This document shows positions 14,600-29,106 of a stretch of DNA of 64,000 nucleotides, in pieces; within the stretch, counting starts at the first letter, position 1, and each line of letters opens with the position of its first letter. Location of the stretch: assembly GCA_030765055.1 (NCBI GenBank), contig CM060953.1:20949187-21013186 (forward strand). Reading direction: 5' to 3'. Origin of the DNA: Mantis religiosa. Taxonomy: Eukaryota > Arthropoda > Insecta > Mantodea > Mantidae. The notes below the pieces were generated by a model. The model saw nothing but the letters and a program-made list of their open reading frames with translations. It searched no databases and was not told where the DNA came from. The translations under genes and the position numbers were made by a program.

Positions 14600-17500
14600 A
14601 ATCCTACCGCCACTACGTCTAGCTTGGCTATACAGCGTAACAACCCGACCGTAAGCTGATCTTTGTCTTGGGCCATGATTCCTCGGTCCACCTCTAATCC
14701 TACCGCCACTACGTCTAGCTTGGCTATACAGCGTAACAACCCGACCGTAAGCTGATCTTTGTCTTGGGCCATGATTCCTCGGTCCACCTCTAATCCTAGC
14801 GCCACTACGTCTAGCTTGGCTATACAGTGTAACAACCCGACCGTAAGCTCATCTTTGTCATGAGCTATGATTCCTTGGTCCACCTCTAATCCTACCGCCA
14901 CTACGTCTAGCTTGGCTATACAGTGTAACAACCCGACCGTAAGCTGATCTTTGTCTTGGGCCATGATTCCTCGGTCCACCTCTAATCCTACCGCCACTAC
15001 GTCTAGCTTGGCTATACAGTGTAACAACCCGACCGTAAGCTCATCTTTGTCTTGGGCCATGATTCCTTGGTCCACCTCTAATCCTACCGCCACTACGTCT
15101 AGCTTGGCTATACAGCGTAACAACCCGACCGTAAGCTGATCTTTGTCTTGGGCTATGATTCCTTGGTCCACCTCTAATCCTAGCGCCACTACGTCTAGCT
15201 TGGCTATACAGCGTAACAACCCGACCGTAAGCTGATCTTTGTCTTGGGCCATGATTCCTCGGTCCACCTCTAATCCTACCGCCACTACGTCTAGCTTGGC
15301 TATACAGCGTAACAACCCGACCGTAAGCTGATCTTTGTCTTGGGCTATGATTCCTCGGTCCACCTCTAATCCTACCGCCACTACGTCTAGCTTGGCTATA
15401 CAGTGTAACAACCCGACCGTAATATGATCTTTGTCTTGGGCCATGATTCCTTGGTCCACCTCTAGTCCTACCGCCACTACGTCTAGCTTGGCTATACAGC
15501 GTAACAACCCGACCGTAAGCTGATCTTTGTCTTGGGCCATGATTCCTTGGTCCACCTCTAATCCTAGCGCCACTACGTCTAGCTTGGCTATACAGCGTAA
15601 CAACCCGACCGTAAGCTGATCTTTGTCTTGGGCCATGATTCCTCGGTCCACCTCTAATCCTACCGCCACTACGTCTAGCTTGGCTATACAGTGTAACAAC
15701 CCGACCGTAAGCTGATCTTTGTCTTGGGCCATGATTCCTTGGTCCACCTCTAATCCTACCGCCACTACGTCTAGCTTGGCTATACAGTGTAACAACCCGA
15801 CCGTAAGCTGATCTTTGTCTTGGGCCATGATTCCTTGGTCCACCTCTAATCCTAGCGCCACTACGTCTAGCTTGGCTATACAGTGTAACAACCCGACCGT
15901 AAGCTGATCTTTGTCATGAGCTATGATTCCTCGGTCCACCTCTAATCCTACCGCCACTACGTCTAGCTTGGCTATACAGCGTAACAACCCGACCGTAAGC
16001 TGATCTTTGTCTTGGGCCATGATTCCTCGGTCCACCTCTAATCCTACCGCCACTACGTCTAGCTTGGCTATACAGTGTAACAACCCGACCGTAAGCTGAT
16101 CTTTGTCTTGGGCCATGATTCCTCGGTCCACCTCTAATCCTACCGCCACTACGTCTAGCTTGGCTATACAGTGTAACAACCCGACCGTAAGCTGATCTTT
16201 GTCTTGGGCCATGATTCCTCGGTCCACCTCTAATCCTAGCGCCACTACGTCTAGCTTGGCTATACAGTGTAACAACCCGACCGTAAGCTGATCTTTGTCT
16301 TGGGCCATGATTCCTCGGTCCACCTCTAATCCTACCGCCACTACGTCTAGCTTGGCTATACAGTGTAACAACCCGACCGTAAGCTGATCTTTGTCTTGGG
16401 CTATGATTCCTTGGTCCACCTCTAATCCTAGCGCCACTACGTCTAGCTTGGCTATACAGTGTAACAACCCGACCGTAAGCTGATCTTTGTCTTGGGCCAT
16501 GATTCCTCGGTCCACCTCTAATCCTACCGCCACTACGTCTAGCTTGGCTATACAGCGTAACAACCCGACCGTAAGCTGATCTTTGTCTTGGGCATTGATT
16601 CCTCGGTCCACCTCTAATCCTACCGCCACTACGTCTAGCTTGGCTATACAGTGTAACAACCCGACCGTAAGCTGATCTTTGTCATGAGCTATGATTCCTC
16701 GGTCCACCTCTAATCCTACCGCCACTACGTCTAGCTTGGCTATACAGCGTAACAACCCGACCGTAAGCTGATCTTTGTCTTGGGCCATGATTCCTCGGTC
16801 CACCTCTAATCCTACCGCCACTACGTCTAGCTTGGCTATACAGTGTAACAACCCGACCGTAAGCTGATCTTTGTCTTGGGCCATGATTCCTCGGTCCACC
16901 TCTAATCCTACCGCCACTACGTCTAGCTTGGCTATACAGCGTAACAACCCGACCGTAAGCTGATCTTTGTCTTGGGCATTGATTCCTCGGTCCACCTCTA
17001 ATCCTACCGCCACTACGTCTAGCTTGGCTATACAGTGTAACAACCCGACCGTAAGCTGATCTTTGTCTTGAGCTATGATTCCTCGGTCCACCTCTAATCC
17101 TACCGCCACTACGTCTAGCTTGGCTATACAGTGTAACAACCCGACCGTAAGCTGATCTTTGTCATGAGCTATGATTCCTCGGTCCACCTCTAATCCTACC
17201 GCCACTACGTCTAGCTTGGCTATACAGCGTAACAACCCGACCGTAAGCTGATCTTTGTCATGAGCTATGATTCCTCGGTCCACCTCTAATCCTACCGCCA
17301 CTACGTCTAGCTTGGCTATACAGCGTAACAACCCGACCGTAAGCTGATCTTTGTCTTGGGCATTGATTCCTCGGTCCACCTCTAATCCTACCGCCACTAC
17401 GTCTAGCTTGGCTATACAGCGTAACAACCCGACCGTAAGCTGATCTTTGTCTTGGGCCATGATTCCTCGGTCCACCTCTAATCCTACCGCCACTACGTCT

Positions 17501-20500
17501 AGCTTGGCTATACAGTGTAACAACCCGACCGTAAGCTGATCTTTGTCTTGGGCATTGATTCCTCGGTCCACCTCTAATCCTAGCGCCACTACGTCTAGCT
17601 TGGCTATACAGCGTAACAACCCGACCGTAAGCTGATCTTTGTCTTGGGCATTGATTCCTTGGTCCACCTCTAATCCTACCGCCACTACGTCTAGCTTGGC
17701 TATACAGTGTAACAACCCGACCGTAAGCTGATCTTTGTCTTGAGCTATGATTCCTCGGTCCACCTCTAATCCTAGCGCCACTACGTCTAGCTTGGCTATA
17801 CAGCGTAACAACCCGACCGTAAGCTCATCTTTGTCTTGGGCCATGATTCCTCGGTCCACCTCTAATCCTAGCGCCACTACGTCTAGCTTGGCTATACAGT
17901 GTAACAACCCGACCGTAAGCTGATCTTTGTCTTGGGCCATGATTCCTCGGTCCACCTCTAATCCTAGCGCCACTACGTCTAGCTTGGCTATACAGCGTAA
18001 CAACCCGACCGTAAGCTCATCTTTGTCTTGGGCCATGATTCCTTGGTCCACCTCTAATCCTAGCGCCACTACGTCTAGCTTGGCTATACAGTGTAACAAC
18101 CCGACCGTAAGCTCATCTTTGTCTTGGGCCATGATTCCTTGGTCCACCTCTAATCCTACCGCCACTATGTCTAGCTTGGCTATACAGTGTAACAACCCGA
18201 CCGTAAGCTGATCTTTGTCTTGGGCCATGATTCCTCGGTCCACCTCTAATCCTAGCGCCACTACGTCTAGCTTGGCTATACAGTGTAACAACCCGACCGT
18301 AAGCTGATCTTTGTCTTGGGCCATGATTCCTTGGTCCACCTCTAATCCTACCGCCACTACGTCTAGCTTGGCTATACAGCGTAACAACCCGACCGTAAGC
18401 TGATCTTTGTCTTGGGCCATGATTCCTTGGTCCACCTCTAATCCTACCGCCACTACGTCTAGCTTGGCTATACAGCGTAACAACCCGACCGTAAGCTGAT
18501 CTTTGTCTTGGGCCATGATTCCTTGGTCCACCTCTAATCCTACCGCCACTACGTCTAGCTTGGCTATACAGTGTAACAACCCGACCGTAAGCTGATCTTT
18601 GTCTTGGGCCATGATTCCTCGGTCCACCTCTAATCCTAGCGCCACTACGTCTAGCTTGGCTATACAGTGTAACAACCCGACCGTAAGCTGATCTTTGTCT
18701 TGGGCCATGATTCCTCGGTCCACCTCTAATCTTACCGCCACTACGTCTAGCTTGGCTATACAGCGTAACAACCCGACCGTAAGCTGATCTTTGTCTTGGG
18801 CCATGATTCCTCGGTCCACCTCTAATCCTAGCGCCACTACGTCTAGCTTGGCTATACAGTGTAACAACCCGACCGTAAGCTGATCTTTGTCTTGGGCCAT
18901 GATTCCTCGGTCCACCTCTAATCCTACCGCCACTACGTCTAGCTTGGCTATACAGTGTAACAACCCGACCGTAAGCTGATCTTTGTCTTGGGCCATGATT
19001 CCTCGGTCCACCTCTAATCCTACCGCCACTACGTCTAGCTTGGCTATACAGTGTAACAACCCGACCGTAAGCTGATCTTTGTCTTGAGCTATGATTCCTC
19101 GGTCCACCTCTAATCTTAGCGCCACTACGTCTAGCTTGGCTATACAGTGTAACAACCCGACCGTAAGCTGATCTTTGTCTTGAGCTATGATTCCTCGGTC
19201 CACCTCTAATCCTACCGCCACTACGTCTAGCTTGGCTATACAGTGTAACAACCCGACCGTAAGCTGATCTTTGTCTTGGGCCATGATTCCTCGGTCCACC
19301 TCTAATCCTACCGCCACTACGTCTAGCTTGGCTATACAGCGTAACAACCCGACCGTAAGCTGATCTTTGTCTTGGGCCATGATTCCTTGGTCCACCTCTA
19401 ATCCTACCGCCACTACGTCTAGCTTGGCTATACAGTGTAACAACCCGACCGTAAGCTGATCTTTGTCTTGGGCCATGATTCCTCGGTCCACCTCTAATCC
19501 TACCGCCACTACGTCTAGCTTGGCTATACAGTGTAACAACCCGACCGTAAGCTGATCTTTGTCTTGGGCCATGATTCCTCGGTCCACCTCTAGTCCTAGC
19601 GCCACTACGTCTAGCTTGGCTATACAGTGTAACAACCCGACCGTAAGCTCATCTTTGTCTTGAGCTATGATTCCTCGGTCCACCTCTAATCCTACCGCCA
19701 CTACGTCTAGCTTGGCTATACAGTGTAACAACCCGACCGTAAGCTCATCTTTGTCTTGGGCCATGATTCCTCGGTCCACCACTAATCCTAGCGCCACTAC
19801 GTCTAGCTTGGCTATACAGTGTAACAACCCGACCGTAAGCTGATCTTTGTCTTGGGCCATGATTCCTCGGTCCACCTCTAATCCTACCGCCACTACGTCT
19901 AGCTTGGCTATACAGCGTAACAACCCGACCGTAAGCTGATCTTTGTCTTGGGCCATGATTCCTCGGTCCACCTCTAATCCTACCGCCAGTACGTCTAGCT
20001 TGGCTATACAGTGTAACAACCCGACCGTAAGCTGATCTTTGCCTTGGGCCATGATTCCTCGGTCCACCTCTAATCCTACCGCCACTACGTCTAGCTTGGC
20101 TATACAGCGTAACAACCCGACCGTAAGCTGATCTTTGTCTTGGGCCATGATTCCTCGGTCCACCTCTAATCCTACCGCCACTACGTCTAGCTTGGCTATA
20201 CAGTGTAACAACCCGACCGTAAGCTGATCTTTGTCATGGGCCATGATTCCTTGGTCCACCTCTAATCCTAGCGCCACTACGTCTAGCTTGGCTATACAGC
20301 GTAACAACCCGACCGTAAGCTGATCTTTGTCTTGGGCCATGATTCCTCGGTCCACCTCTAATCCTAGCGCCACTACGTCTAGCTTGGCTATACAGCGTAA
20401 CAACCCGACCGTAAGCTGATCTTTGTCTTGAGCTATGATTCCTTGGTCCACCTCTAATCCTAGCGCCACTACGTCTAGCTTGGCTATACAGCGTAACAAC

Positions 20501-21710
20501 CCGACCGTAAGCTGATCTTTGTCTTGGGCCATGATTCCTCGGTCCACCTCTAATCTTAGCGCCACTACGTCTAGCTTGGCTATACAGTGTAACAACCCGA
20601 CCGTAAGCTGATCTTTGTCTTGGGCCATGATTCCTTGGTCCACCTCTAATCCTACCGCCACTACGTCTAGCTTGGCTATATAGCGTAACAACCCGACCGT
20701 AAGCTGATCTTTGTCTTGGGCCATGATTCCTCGGTCCACCTCTAATCCTACCGCCACTACGTCTAGCTTGGCTATACAGCGTAACAACCCGACCGTAAGC
20801 TGATCTTTGTCTTGGGCCATGATTCCTTGGTCCACCTCTAATCCTAGCGCCACTACGTCTAGCTTGGCTATACAGCGTAACAACCCGACCGTAAGCTGAT
20901 CTTTGTCTTGGGCCATGATTCCTTGGTCCACCTCTAATCCTACCGCCACTACGTCTAGCTTGGCTATACAGTGTAACAACCCGACCGTAAGCTGATCTTT
21001 GTCTTGGGCCATGATTCCTTGGTCCACCTCTAATCCTACCGCCACTACGTCTAGCTTGGCTATACAGTGTAACAACCCGACCGTAAGCTCATCTTTGTCT
21101 TGGGCCATGATTCCTCGGTCCACCTCTAATCCTACCGCCACTACGTCTAGCTTGGCTATACAGCGTAACAACCCGACCGTAAGCTGATCTTTGTCATGAG
21201 CTATGATTCCTTGGTCCACCTCTAATCCTACCGCCACTACGTCTAGCTTGGCTATACAGTGTAACAACCCGACCGTAAGCTGATCTTTGTCTTGGGCCAT
21301 GATTCCTCGGTCCACCTCTAATCTTAGCGCCACTACGTCTAGCTTGGCTATACAGTGTAACAACCCGACCGTAAGCTGATCTTTGTCATGAGCCATGATT
21401 CCTCGGTCCACCTCTAATCCTACCGCCACTACGTCTAGCTTGGCTATACAGTGTAACAACCCGACCGTAAGCTGATCTTTGTCTTGGGCCATGATTCCTT
21501 GGTCCACCTCTAATCCTACCGCCAGTACGTCTAGCTTGGCTATACAGCGTAACAACCCGACCGTAAGCAGATCTTTGTCTTGGGCCATGATTCCTCGGTC
21601 CACCTCTAATCCTACCGCCACTACGCTAGCTTGGCTATACAGTGTAGCAACCCGACCGTAAGCTGATCTTTGTCTTGGGCCATGATTCGTCGGTCCACCT
21701 CTAATCCTAC
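14600..21710. repeat. 7.1-kb satellite segment, left copy of a tandem duplication
   Basis: This segment contains rare private variants that reappear at a fixed distance downstream: CACTATGTC at 18164 and 25555, TATATAGCG near 20678 and 28069, and a 1-bp deletion (CACTACGCTAGC) near 21621 and 29012. All three pairs are 7391 bp apart, which is 77 units minus the deleted base. Further left the distance is 7103 bp (TAATATGATC near 15420 and 22523). The change is explained by a five-unit gain in the right copy near 24.2-24.7 kb and a two-unit gain in the left copy near 15.5 kb. A third copy of the 27-unit block lies at 15457 onward. Confidence 0.85.
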
Positions 21711-24700
21711 CGCCACTACGTCTAGCTTGGCTATACAGCGTAACAACCCGACCGTAAGCTGATCTTTGTCTTGGGCCATGATTCCTCGGTCCACCTCTAA
21801 TCCTACCGCCACTACGTCTAGCTTGGCTATACAGCGTAACAACCCGACCGTAAGCTGATCTTTGTCTTGGGCCATGATTCCTCGGTCCACCTCTAATCCT
21901 AGCGCCACTACGTCTAGCTTGGCTATACAGTGTAACAACCCGACCGTAAGCTCATCTTTGTCATGAGCTATGATTCCTTGGTCCACCTCTAATCCTACCG
22001 CCACTACGTCTAGCTTGGCTATACAGTGTAACAACCCGACCGTAAGCTGATCTTTGTCTTGGGCCATGATTCCTCGGTCCACCTCTAATCCTACCGCCAC
22101 TACGTCTAGCTTGGCTATACAGTGTAACAACCCGACCGTAAGCTCATCTTTGTCTTGGGCCATGATTCCTTGGTCCACCTCTAATCCTACCGCCACTACG
22201 TCTAGCTTGGCTATACAGCGTAACAACCCGACCGTAAGCTGATCTTTGTCTTGGGCTATGATTCCTTGGTCCACCTCTAATCCTAGCGCCACTACGTCTA
22301 GCTTGGCTATACAGCGTAACAACCCGACCGTAAGCTGATCTTTGTCTTGGGCCATGATTCCTCGGTCCACCTCTAATCCTACCGCCACTACGTCTAGCTT
22401 GGCTATACAGCGTAACAACCCGACCGTAAGCTGATCTTTGTCTTGGGCTATGATTCCTCGGTCCACCTCTAATCCTACCGCCACTACGTCTAGCTTGGCT
22501 ATACAGTGTAACAACCCGACCGTAATATGATCTTTGTCTTGGGCCATGATTCCTTGGTCCACCTCTAGTCCTACCGCCACTACGTCTAGCTTGGCTATAC
22601 AGCGTAACAACCCGACCGTAAGCTGATCTTTGTCTTGGGCCATGATTCCTTGGTCCACCTCTAATCCTACCGCCACTACGTCTAGCTTGGCTATACAGTG
22701 TAACAACCCGACCGTAAGCTGATCTTTGTCTTGGGCCATGATTCCTTGGTCCACCTCTAATCCTAGCGCCACTACGTCTAGCTTGGCTATACAGTGTAAC
22801 AACCCGACCGTAAGCTGATCTTTGTCATGAGCTATGATTCCTCGGTCCACCTCTAATCCTACCGCCACTACGTCTAGCTTGGCTATACAGCGTAACAACC
22901 CGACCGTAAGCTGATCTTTGTCTTGGGCCATGATTCCTCGGTCCACCTCTAATCCTACCGCCACTACGTCTAGCTTGGCTATACAGTGTAACAACCCGAC
23001 CGTAAGCTGATCTTTGTCTTGGGCCATGATTCCTCGGTCCACCTCTAATCCTACCGCCACTACGTCTAGCTTGGCTATACAGTGTAACAACCCGACCGTA
23101 AGCTGATCTTTGTCTTGGGCCATGATTCCTCGGTCCACCTCTAATCCTAGCGCCACTACGTCTAGCTTGGCTATACAGTGTAACAACCCGACCGTAAGCT
23201 GATCTTTGTCTTGGGCCATGATTCCTCGGTCCACCTCTAATCCTACCGCCACTACGTCTAGCTTGGCTATACAGTGTAACAACCCGACCGTAAGCTGATC
23301 TTTGTCTTGGGCTATGATTCCTTGGTCCACCTCTAATCCTAGCGCCACTACGTCTAGCTTGGCTATACAGTGTAACAACCCGACCGTAAGCTGATCTTTG
23401 TCTTGGGCCATGATTCCTCGGTCCACCTCTAATCCTACCGCCACTACGTCTAGCTTGGCTATACAGCGTAACAACCCGACCGTAAGCTGATCTTTGTCTT
23501 GGGCATTGATTCCTCGGTCCACCTCTAATCCTACCGCCACTACGTCTAGCTTGGCTATACAGTGTAACAACCCGACCGTAAGCTGATCTTTGTCATGAGC
23601 TATGATTCCTCGGTCCACCTCTAATCCTACCGCCACTACGTCTAGCTTGGCTATACAGCGTAACAACCCGACCGTAAGCTGATCTTTGTCTTGGGCCATG
23701 ATTCCTCGGTCCACCTCTAATCCTACCGCCACTACGTCTAGCTTGGCTATACAGTGTAACAACCCGACCGTAAGCTGATCTTTGTCTTGGGCCATGATTC
23801 CTCGGTCCACCTCTAATCCTACCGCCACTACGTCTAGCTTGGCTATACAGCGTAACAACCCGACCGTAAGCTGATCTTTGTCTTGGGCATTGATTCCTCG
23901 GTCCACCTCTAATCCTACCGCCACTACGTCTAGCTTGGCTATACAGTGTAACAACCCGACCGTAAGCTGATCTTTGTCTTGAGCTATGATTCCTCGGTCC
24001 ACCTCTAATCCTACCGCCACTACGTCTAGCTTGGCTATACAGTGTAACAACCCGACCGTAAGCTGATCTTTGTCATGAGCTATGATTCCTCGGTCCACCT
24101 CTAATCCTACCGCCACTACGTCTAGCTTGGCTATACAGCGTAACAACCCGACCGTAAGCTGATCTTTGTCATGAGCTATGATTCCTCGGTCCACCTCTAA
24201 TCCTACCGCCACTACGTCTAGCTTGGCTATACAGCGTAACAACCCGACCGTAAGCTGATCTTTGTCTTGGGCCATGATTCCTCGGTCCACCTCTAATCCT
24301 ACCGCCACTACGTCTAGCTTGGCTATACAGTGTAACAACCCGACCGTAAGCTGATCTTTGTCTTGGGCCATGATTCCTCGGTCCACCTCTAATCCTAGCG
24401 CCACTACGTCTAGCTTGGCTATACAGTGTAACAACCCGACCGTAAGCTCATCTTTGTCATGAGCTATGATTCCTTGGTCCACCTCTAATCCTACCGCCAC
24501 TACGTCTAGCTTGGCTATACAGCGTAACAACCCGACCGTAAGCTGATCTTTGTCATGAGCTATGATTCCTTGGTCCACCTCTAATCCTACCGCCACTACG
24601 TCTAGCTTGGCTATACAGCGTAACAACCCGACCGTAAGCTGATCTTTGTCTTGGGCCATGATTCCTCGGTCCACCTCTATTCCTACCGCCACTACGTCTA

Positions 24701-27700
24701 GCTTGGCTATACAATGTAACAACCCGACCGTAAGCTGATCTTTGTCTTGGGCATTGATTCCTCGGTCCACCTCTAATCCTACCGCCACTACGTCTAGCTT
24801 GGCTATACAGCGTAACAACCCGACCGTAAGCTGATCTTTGTCTTGGGCCATGATTCCTCGGTCCACCTCTAATCCTACCGCCACTACGTCTAGCTTGGCT
24901 ATACAGTGTAACAACCCGACCGTAAGCTGATCTTTGTCTTGGGCATTGATTCCTCGGTCCACCTCTAATCCTAGCGCCACTACGTCTAGCTTGGCTATAC
25001 AGCGTAACAACCCGACCGTAAGCTGATCTTTGTCTTGGGCATTGATTCCTTGGTCCACCTCTAATCCTACCGCCACTACGTCTAGCTTGGCTATACAGTG
25101 TAACAACCCGACCGTAAGCTGATCTTTGTCTTGAGCTATGATTCCTCGGTCCACCTCTAATCCTAGCGCCACTACGTCTAGCTTGGCTATACAGCGTAAC
25201 AACCCGACCGTAAGCTCATCTTTGTCTTGGGCCATGATTCCTCGGTCCACCTCTAATCCTAGCGCCACTACGTCTAGCTTGGCTATACAGCGTAACAACC
25301 CGACCGTAAGCTGATCTTTGTCTTGGGCCATGATTCCTCGGTCCACCTCTAATCCTAGCGCCACTACGTCTAGCTTGGCTATACAGCGTAACAACCCGAC
25401 CGTAAGCTCATCTTTGTCTTGGGCCATGATTCCTTGGTCCACCTCTAATCCTAGCGCCACTACGTCTAGCTTGGCTATACAGTGTAACAACCCGACCGTA
25501 AGCTCATCTTTGTCTTGGGCCATGATTCCTTGGTCCACCTCTAATCCTACCGCCACTATGTCTAGCTTGGCTATACAGTGTAACAACCCGACCGTAAGCT
25601 GATCTTTGTCTTGGGCCATGATTCCTCGGTCCACCTCTAATCCTAGCGCCACTACGTCTAGCTTGGCTATACAGTGTAACAACCCGACCGTAAGCTGATC
25701 TTTGTCTTGGGCCATGATTCCTTGGTCCACCTCTAATCCTACCGCCACTACGTCTAGCTTGGCTATACAGCGTAACAACCCGACCGTAAGCTGATCTTTG
25801 TCTTGGGCCATGATTCCTTGGTCCACCTCTAATCCTACCGCCACTACGTCTAGCTTGGCTATACAGCGTAACAACCCGACCGTAAGCTGATCTTTGTCTT
25901 GGGCCATGATTCCTTGGTCCACCTCTAATCCTACCGCCACTACGTCTAGCTTGGCTATACAGTGTAACAACCCGACCGTAAGCTGTTCTTTGTCTTGGGC
26001 CATGATTCCTCGGTCCACCTCTAATCCTAGCGCCACTACGTCTAGCTTGGCTATACAGTGTAACAACCCGACCGTAAGCTGATCTTTGTCTTGGGCCATG
26101 ATTCCTCGGTCCACCTCTAATCTTACCGCCACTACGTCTAGCTTGGCTATACAGCGTAACAACCCGACCGTAAGCTGATCTTTGTCTTGGGCCATGATTC
26201 CTCGGTCCACCTCTAATCCTAGCGCCACTACGTCTAGCTTGGCTATACAGTGTAACAACCCGACCGTAAGCTGATCTTTGTCTTGGGCCATGATTCCTCG
26301 GTCCACCTCTAATCCTACCGCCACTACGTCTAGCTTGGCTATACAGTGTAACAACCCGACCGTAAGCTGATCTTTGTCTTGGGCCATGATTCCTCGGTCC
26401 ACCTCTAATCCTACCGCCACTACGTCTAGCTTGGCTATACAGTGTAACAACCCGACCGTAAGCTGATCTTTGTCTTGAGCTATGATTCCTCGGTCCACCT
26501 CTAATCTTAGCGCCACTACGTCTAGCTTGGCTATACAGTGTAACAACCCGACCGTAAGCTGATCTTTGTCTTGAGCTATGATTCCTCGGTCCACCTCTAA
26601 TCCTACCGCCACTACGTCTAGCTTGGCTATACAGTGTAACAACCCGACCGTAAGCTGATCTTTGTCTTGGGCCATGATTCCTCGGTCCACCTCTAATCCT
26701 ACCGCCACTACGTCTAGCTTGGCTATACAGCGTAACAACCCGACCGTAAGCTGATCTTTGTCTTGGGCCATGATTCCTTGGTCCACCTCTAATCCTACCG
26801 CCACTACGTCTAGCTTGGCTATACAGTGTAACAACCCGACCGTAAGCTGATCTTTGTCTTGGGCCATGATTCCTCGGTCCACCTCTAATCCTACCGCCAC
26901 TACGTCTAGCTTGGCTATACAGTGTAACAACCCGACCGTAAGCTGATCTTTGTCTTGGGCCATGATTCCTCGGTCCACCTCTAGTCCTAGCGCCACTACG
27001 TCTAGCTTGGCTATACAGTGTAACAACCCGACCGTAAGCTCATCTTTGTCTTGAGCTATGATTCCTCGGTCCACCTCTAATCCTACCGCCACTACGTCTA
27101 GCTTGGCTATACAGTGTAACAACCCGACCGTAAGCTCATCTTTGTCTTGGGCCATGATTCCTCGGTCCACCACTAATCCTAGCGCCACTACGTCTAGCTT
27201 GGCTATACAGTGTAACAACCCGACCGTAAGCTGATCTTTGTCTTGGGCCATGATTCCTCGGTCCACCTCTAATCCTACCGCCACTACGTCTAGCTTGGCT
27301 ATACAGCGTAACAACCCGACCGTAAGCTGATCTTTGTCTTGGGCCATGATTCCTCGGTCCACCTCTAATCCTACCGCCAGTACGTCTAGCTTGGCTATAC
27401 AGTGTAACAACCCGACCGTAAGCTGATCTTTGCCTTGGGCCATGATTCCTCGGTCCACCTCTAATCCTACCGCCACTACGTCTAGCTTGGCTATACAGCG
27501 TAACAACCCGACCGTAAGCTGATCTTTGTCTTGGGCCATGATTCCTCGGTCCACCTCTAATCCTACCGCCACTACGTCTAGCTTGGCTATACAGTGTAAC
27601 AACCCGACCGTAAGCTGATCTTTGTCATGGGCCATGATTCCTTGGTCCACCTCTAATCCTAGCGCCACTACGTCTAGCTTGGCTATACAGCGTAACAACC

Positions 27701-29106
27701 CGACCGTAAGCTGATCTTTGTCTTGGGCCATGATTCCTCGGTCCACCTCTAATCCTAGCGCCACTACGTCTAGCTTGGCTATACAGCGTAACAACCCGAC
27801 CGTAAGCTGATCTTTGTCTTGAGCTATGATTCCTTGGTCCACCTCTAATCCTAGCGCCACTACGTCTAGCTTGGCTATACAGCGTAACAACCCGACCGTA
27901 AGCTGATCTTTGTCTTGGGCCATGATTCCTCGGTCCACCTCTAATCTTAGCGCCACTACGTCTAGCTTGGCTATACAGTGTAACAACCCGACCGTAAGCT
28001 GATCTTTGTCTTGGGCCATGATTCCTTGGTCCACCTCTAATCCTACCGCCACTACGTCTAGCTTGGCTATATAGCGTAACAACCCGACCGTAAGCTGATC
28101 TTTGTCTTGGGCCATGATTCCTCGGTCCACCTCTAATCCTACCGCCACTACGTCTAGCTTGGCTATACAGCGTAACAACCCGACCGTAAGCTGATCTTTG
28201 TCTTGGGCCATGATTCCTTGGTCCACCTCTAATCCTAGCGCCACTACGTCTAGCTTGGCTATACAGCGTAACAACCCGACCGTAAGCTGATCTTTGTCTT
28301 GGGCCATGATTCCTTGGTCCACCTCTAATCCTACCGCCACTACGTCTAGCTTGGCTATACAGTGTAACAACCCGACCGTAAGCTGATCTTTGTCTTGGGC
28401 CATGATTCCTTGGTCCACCTCTAATCCTACCGCCACTACGTCTAGCTTGGCTATACAGTGTAACAACCCGACCGTAAGCTCATCTTTGTCTTGGGCCATG
28501 ATTCCTCGGTCCACCTCTAATCCTACCGCCACTACGTCTAGCTTGGCTATACAGCGTAACAACCCGACCGTAAGCTGATCTTTGTCATGAGCTATGATTC
28601 CTTGGTCCACCTCTAATCCTACCGCCACTACGTCTAGCTTGGCTATACAGTGTAACAACCCGACCGTAAGCTGATCTTTGTCTTGGGCCATGATTCCTCG
28701 GTCCACCTCTAATCTTAGCGCCACTACGTCTAGCTTGGCTATACAGTGTAACAACCCGACCGTAAGCTGATCTTTGTCATGAGCCATGATTCCTCGGTCC
28801 ACCTCTAATCCTACCGCCACTACGTCTAGCTTGGCTATACAGTGTAACAACCCGACCGTAAGCTGATCTTTGTCTTGGGCCATGATTCCTTGGTCCACCT
28901 CTAATCCTACCGCCAGTACGTCTAGCTTGGCTATACAGCGTAACAACCCGACCGTAAGCAGATCTTTGTCTTGGGCCATGATTCCTCGGTCCACCTCTAA
29001 TCCTACCGCCACTACGCTAGCTTGGCTATACAGTGTAGCAACCCGACCGTAAGCTGATCTTTGTCTTGGGCCATGATTCGTCGGTCCACCTCTAATCCTA
29101 CCGCCA
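21711..29106. repeat. 7.4-kb satellite segment, right copy of a tandem duplication
   Basis: Right-hand partner of 14600-21710. It ends just after the second copy of the frameshifted unit and of the private ATTCGTCGG variant (about 21687 and 29078), beyond which the two flanks differ. A fourth copy of the 27-unit block starts at 22560. Near-identity across more than 7 kb implies that the duplication is much younger than the divergence among units. Confidence 0.85.

Noticed and set aside
9865..21621. A 3918-codon ORF as a giant repetitive protein gene
   Set aside because: It is the 96-bp satellite read in a frame kept open by its period. Alleles mostly alter residues, the end runs into a different frame after a 1-bp change, and there is no unique coding flank.
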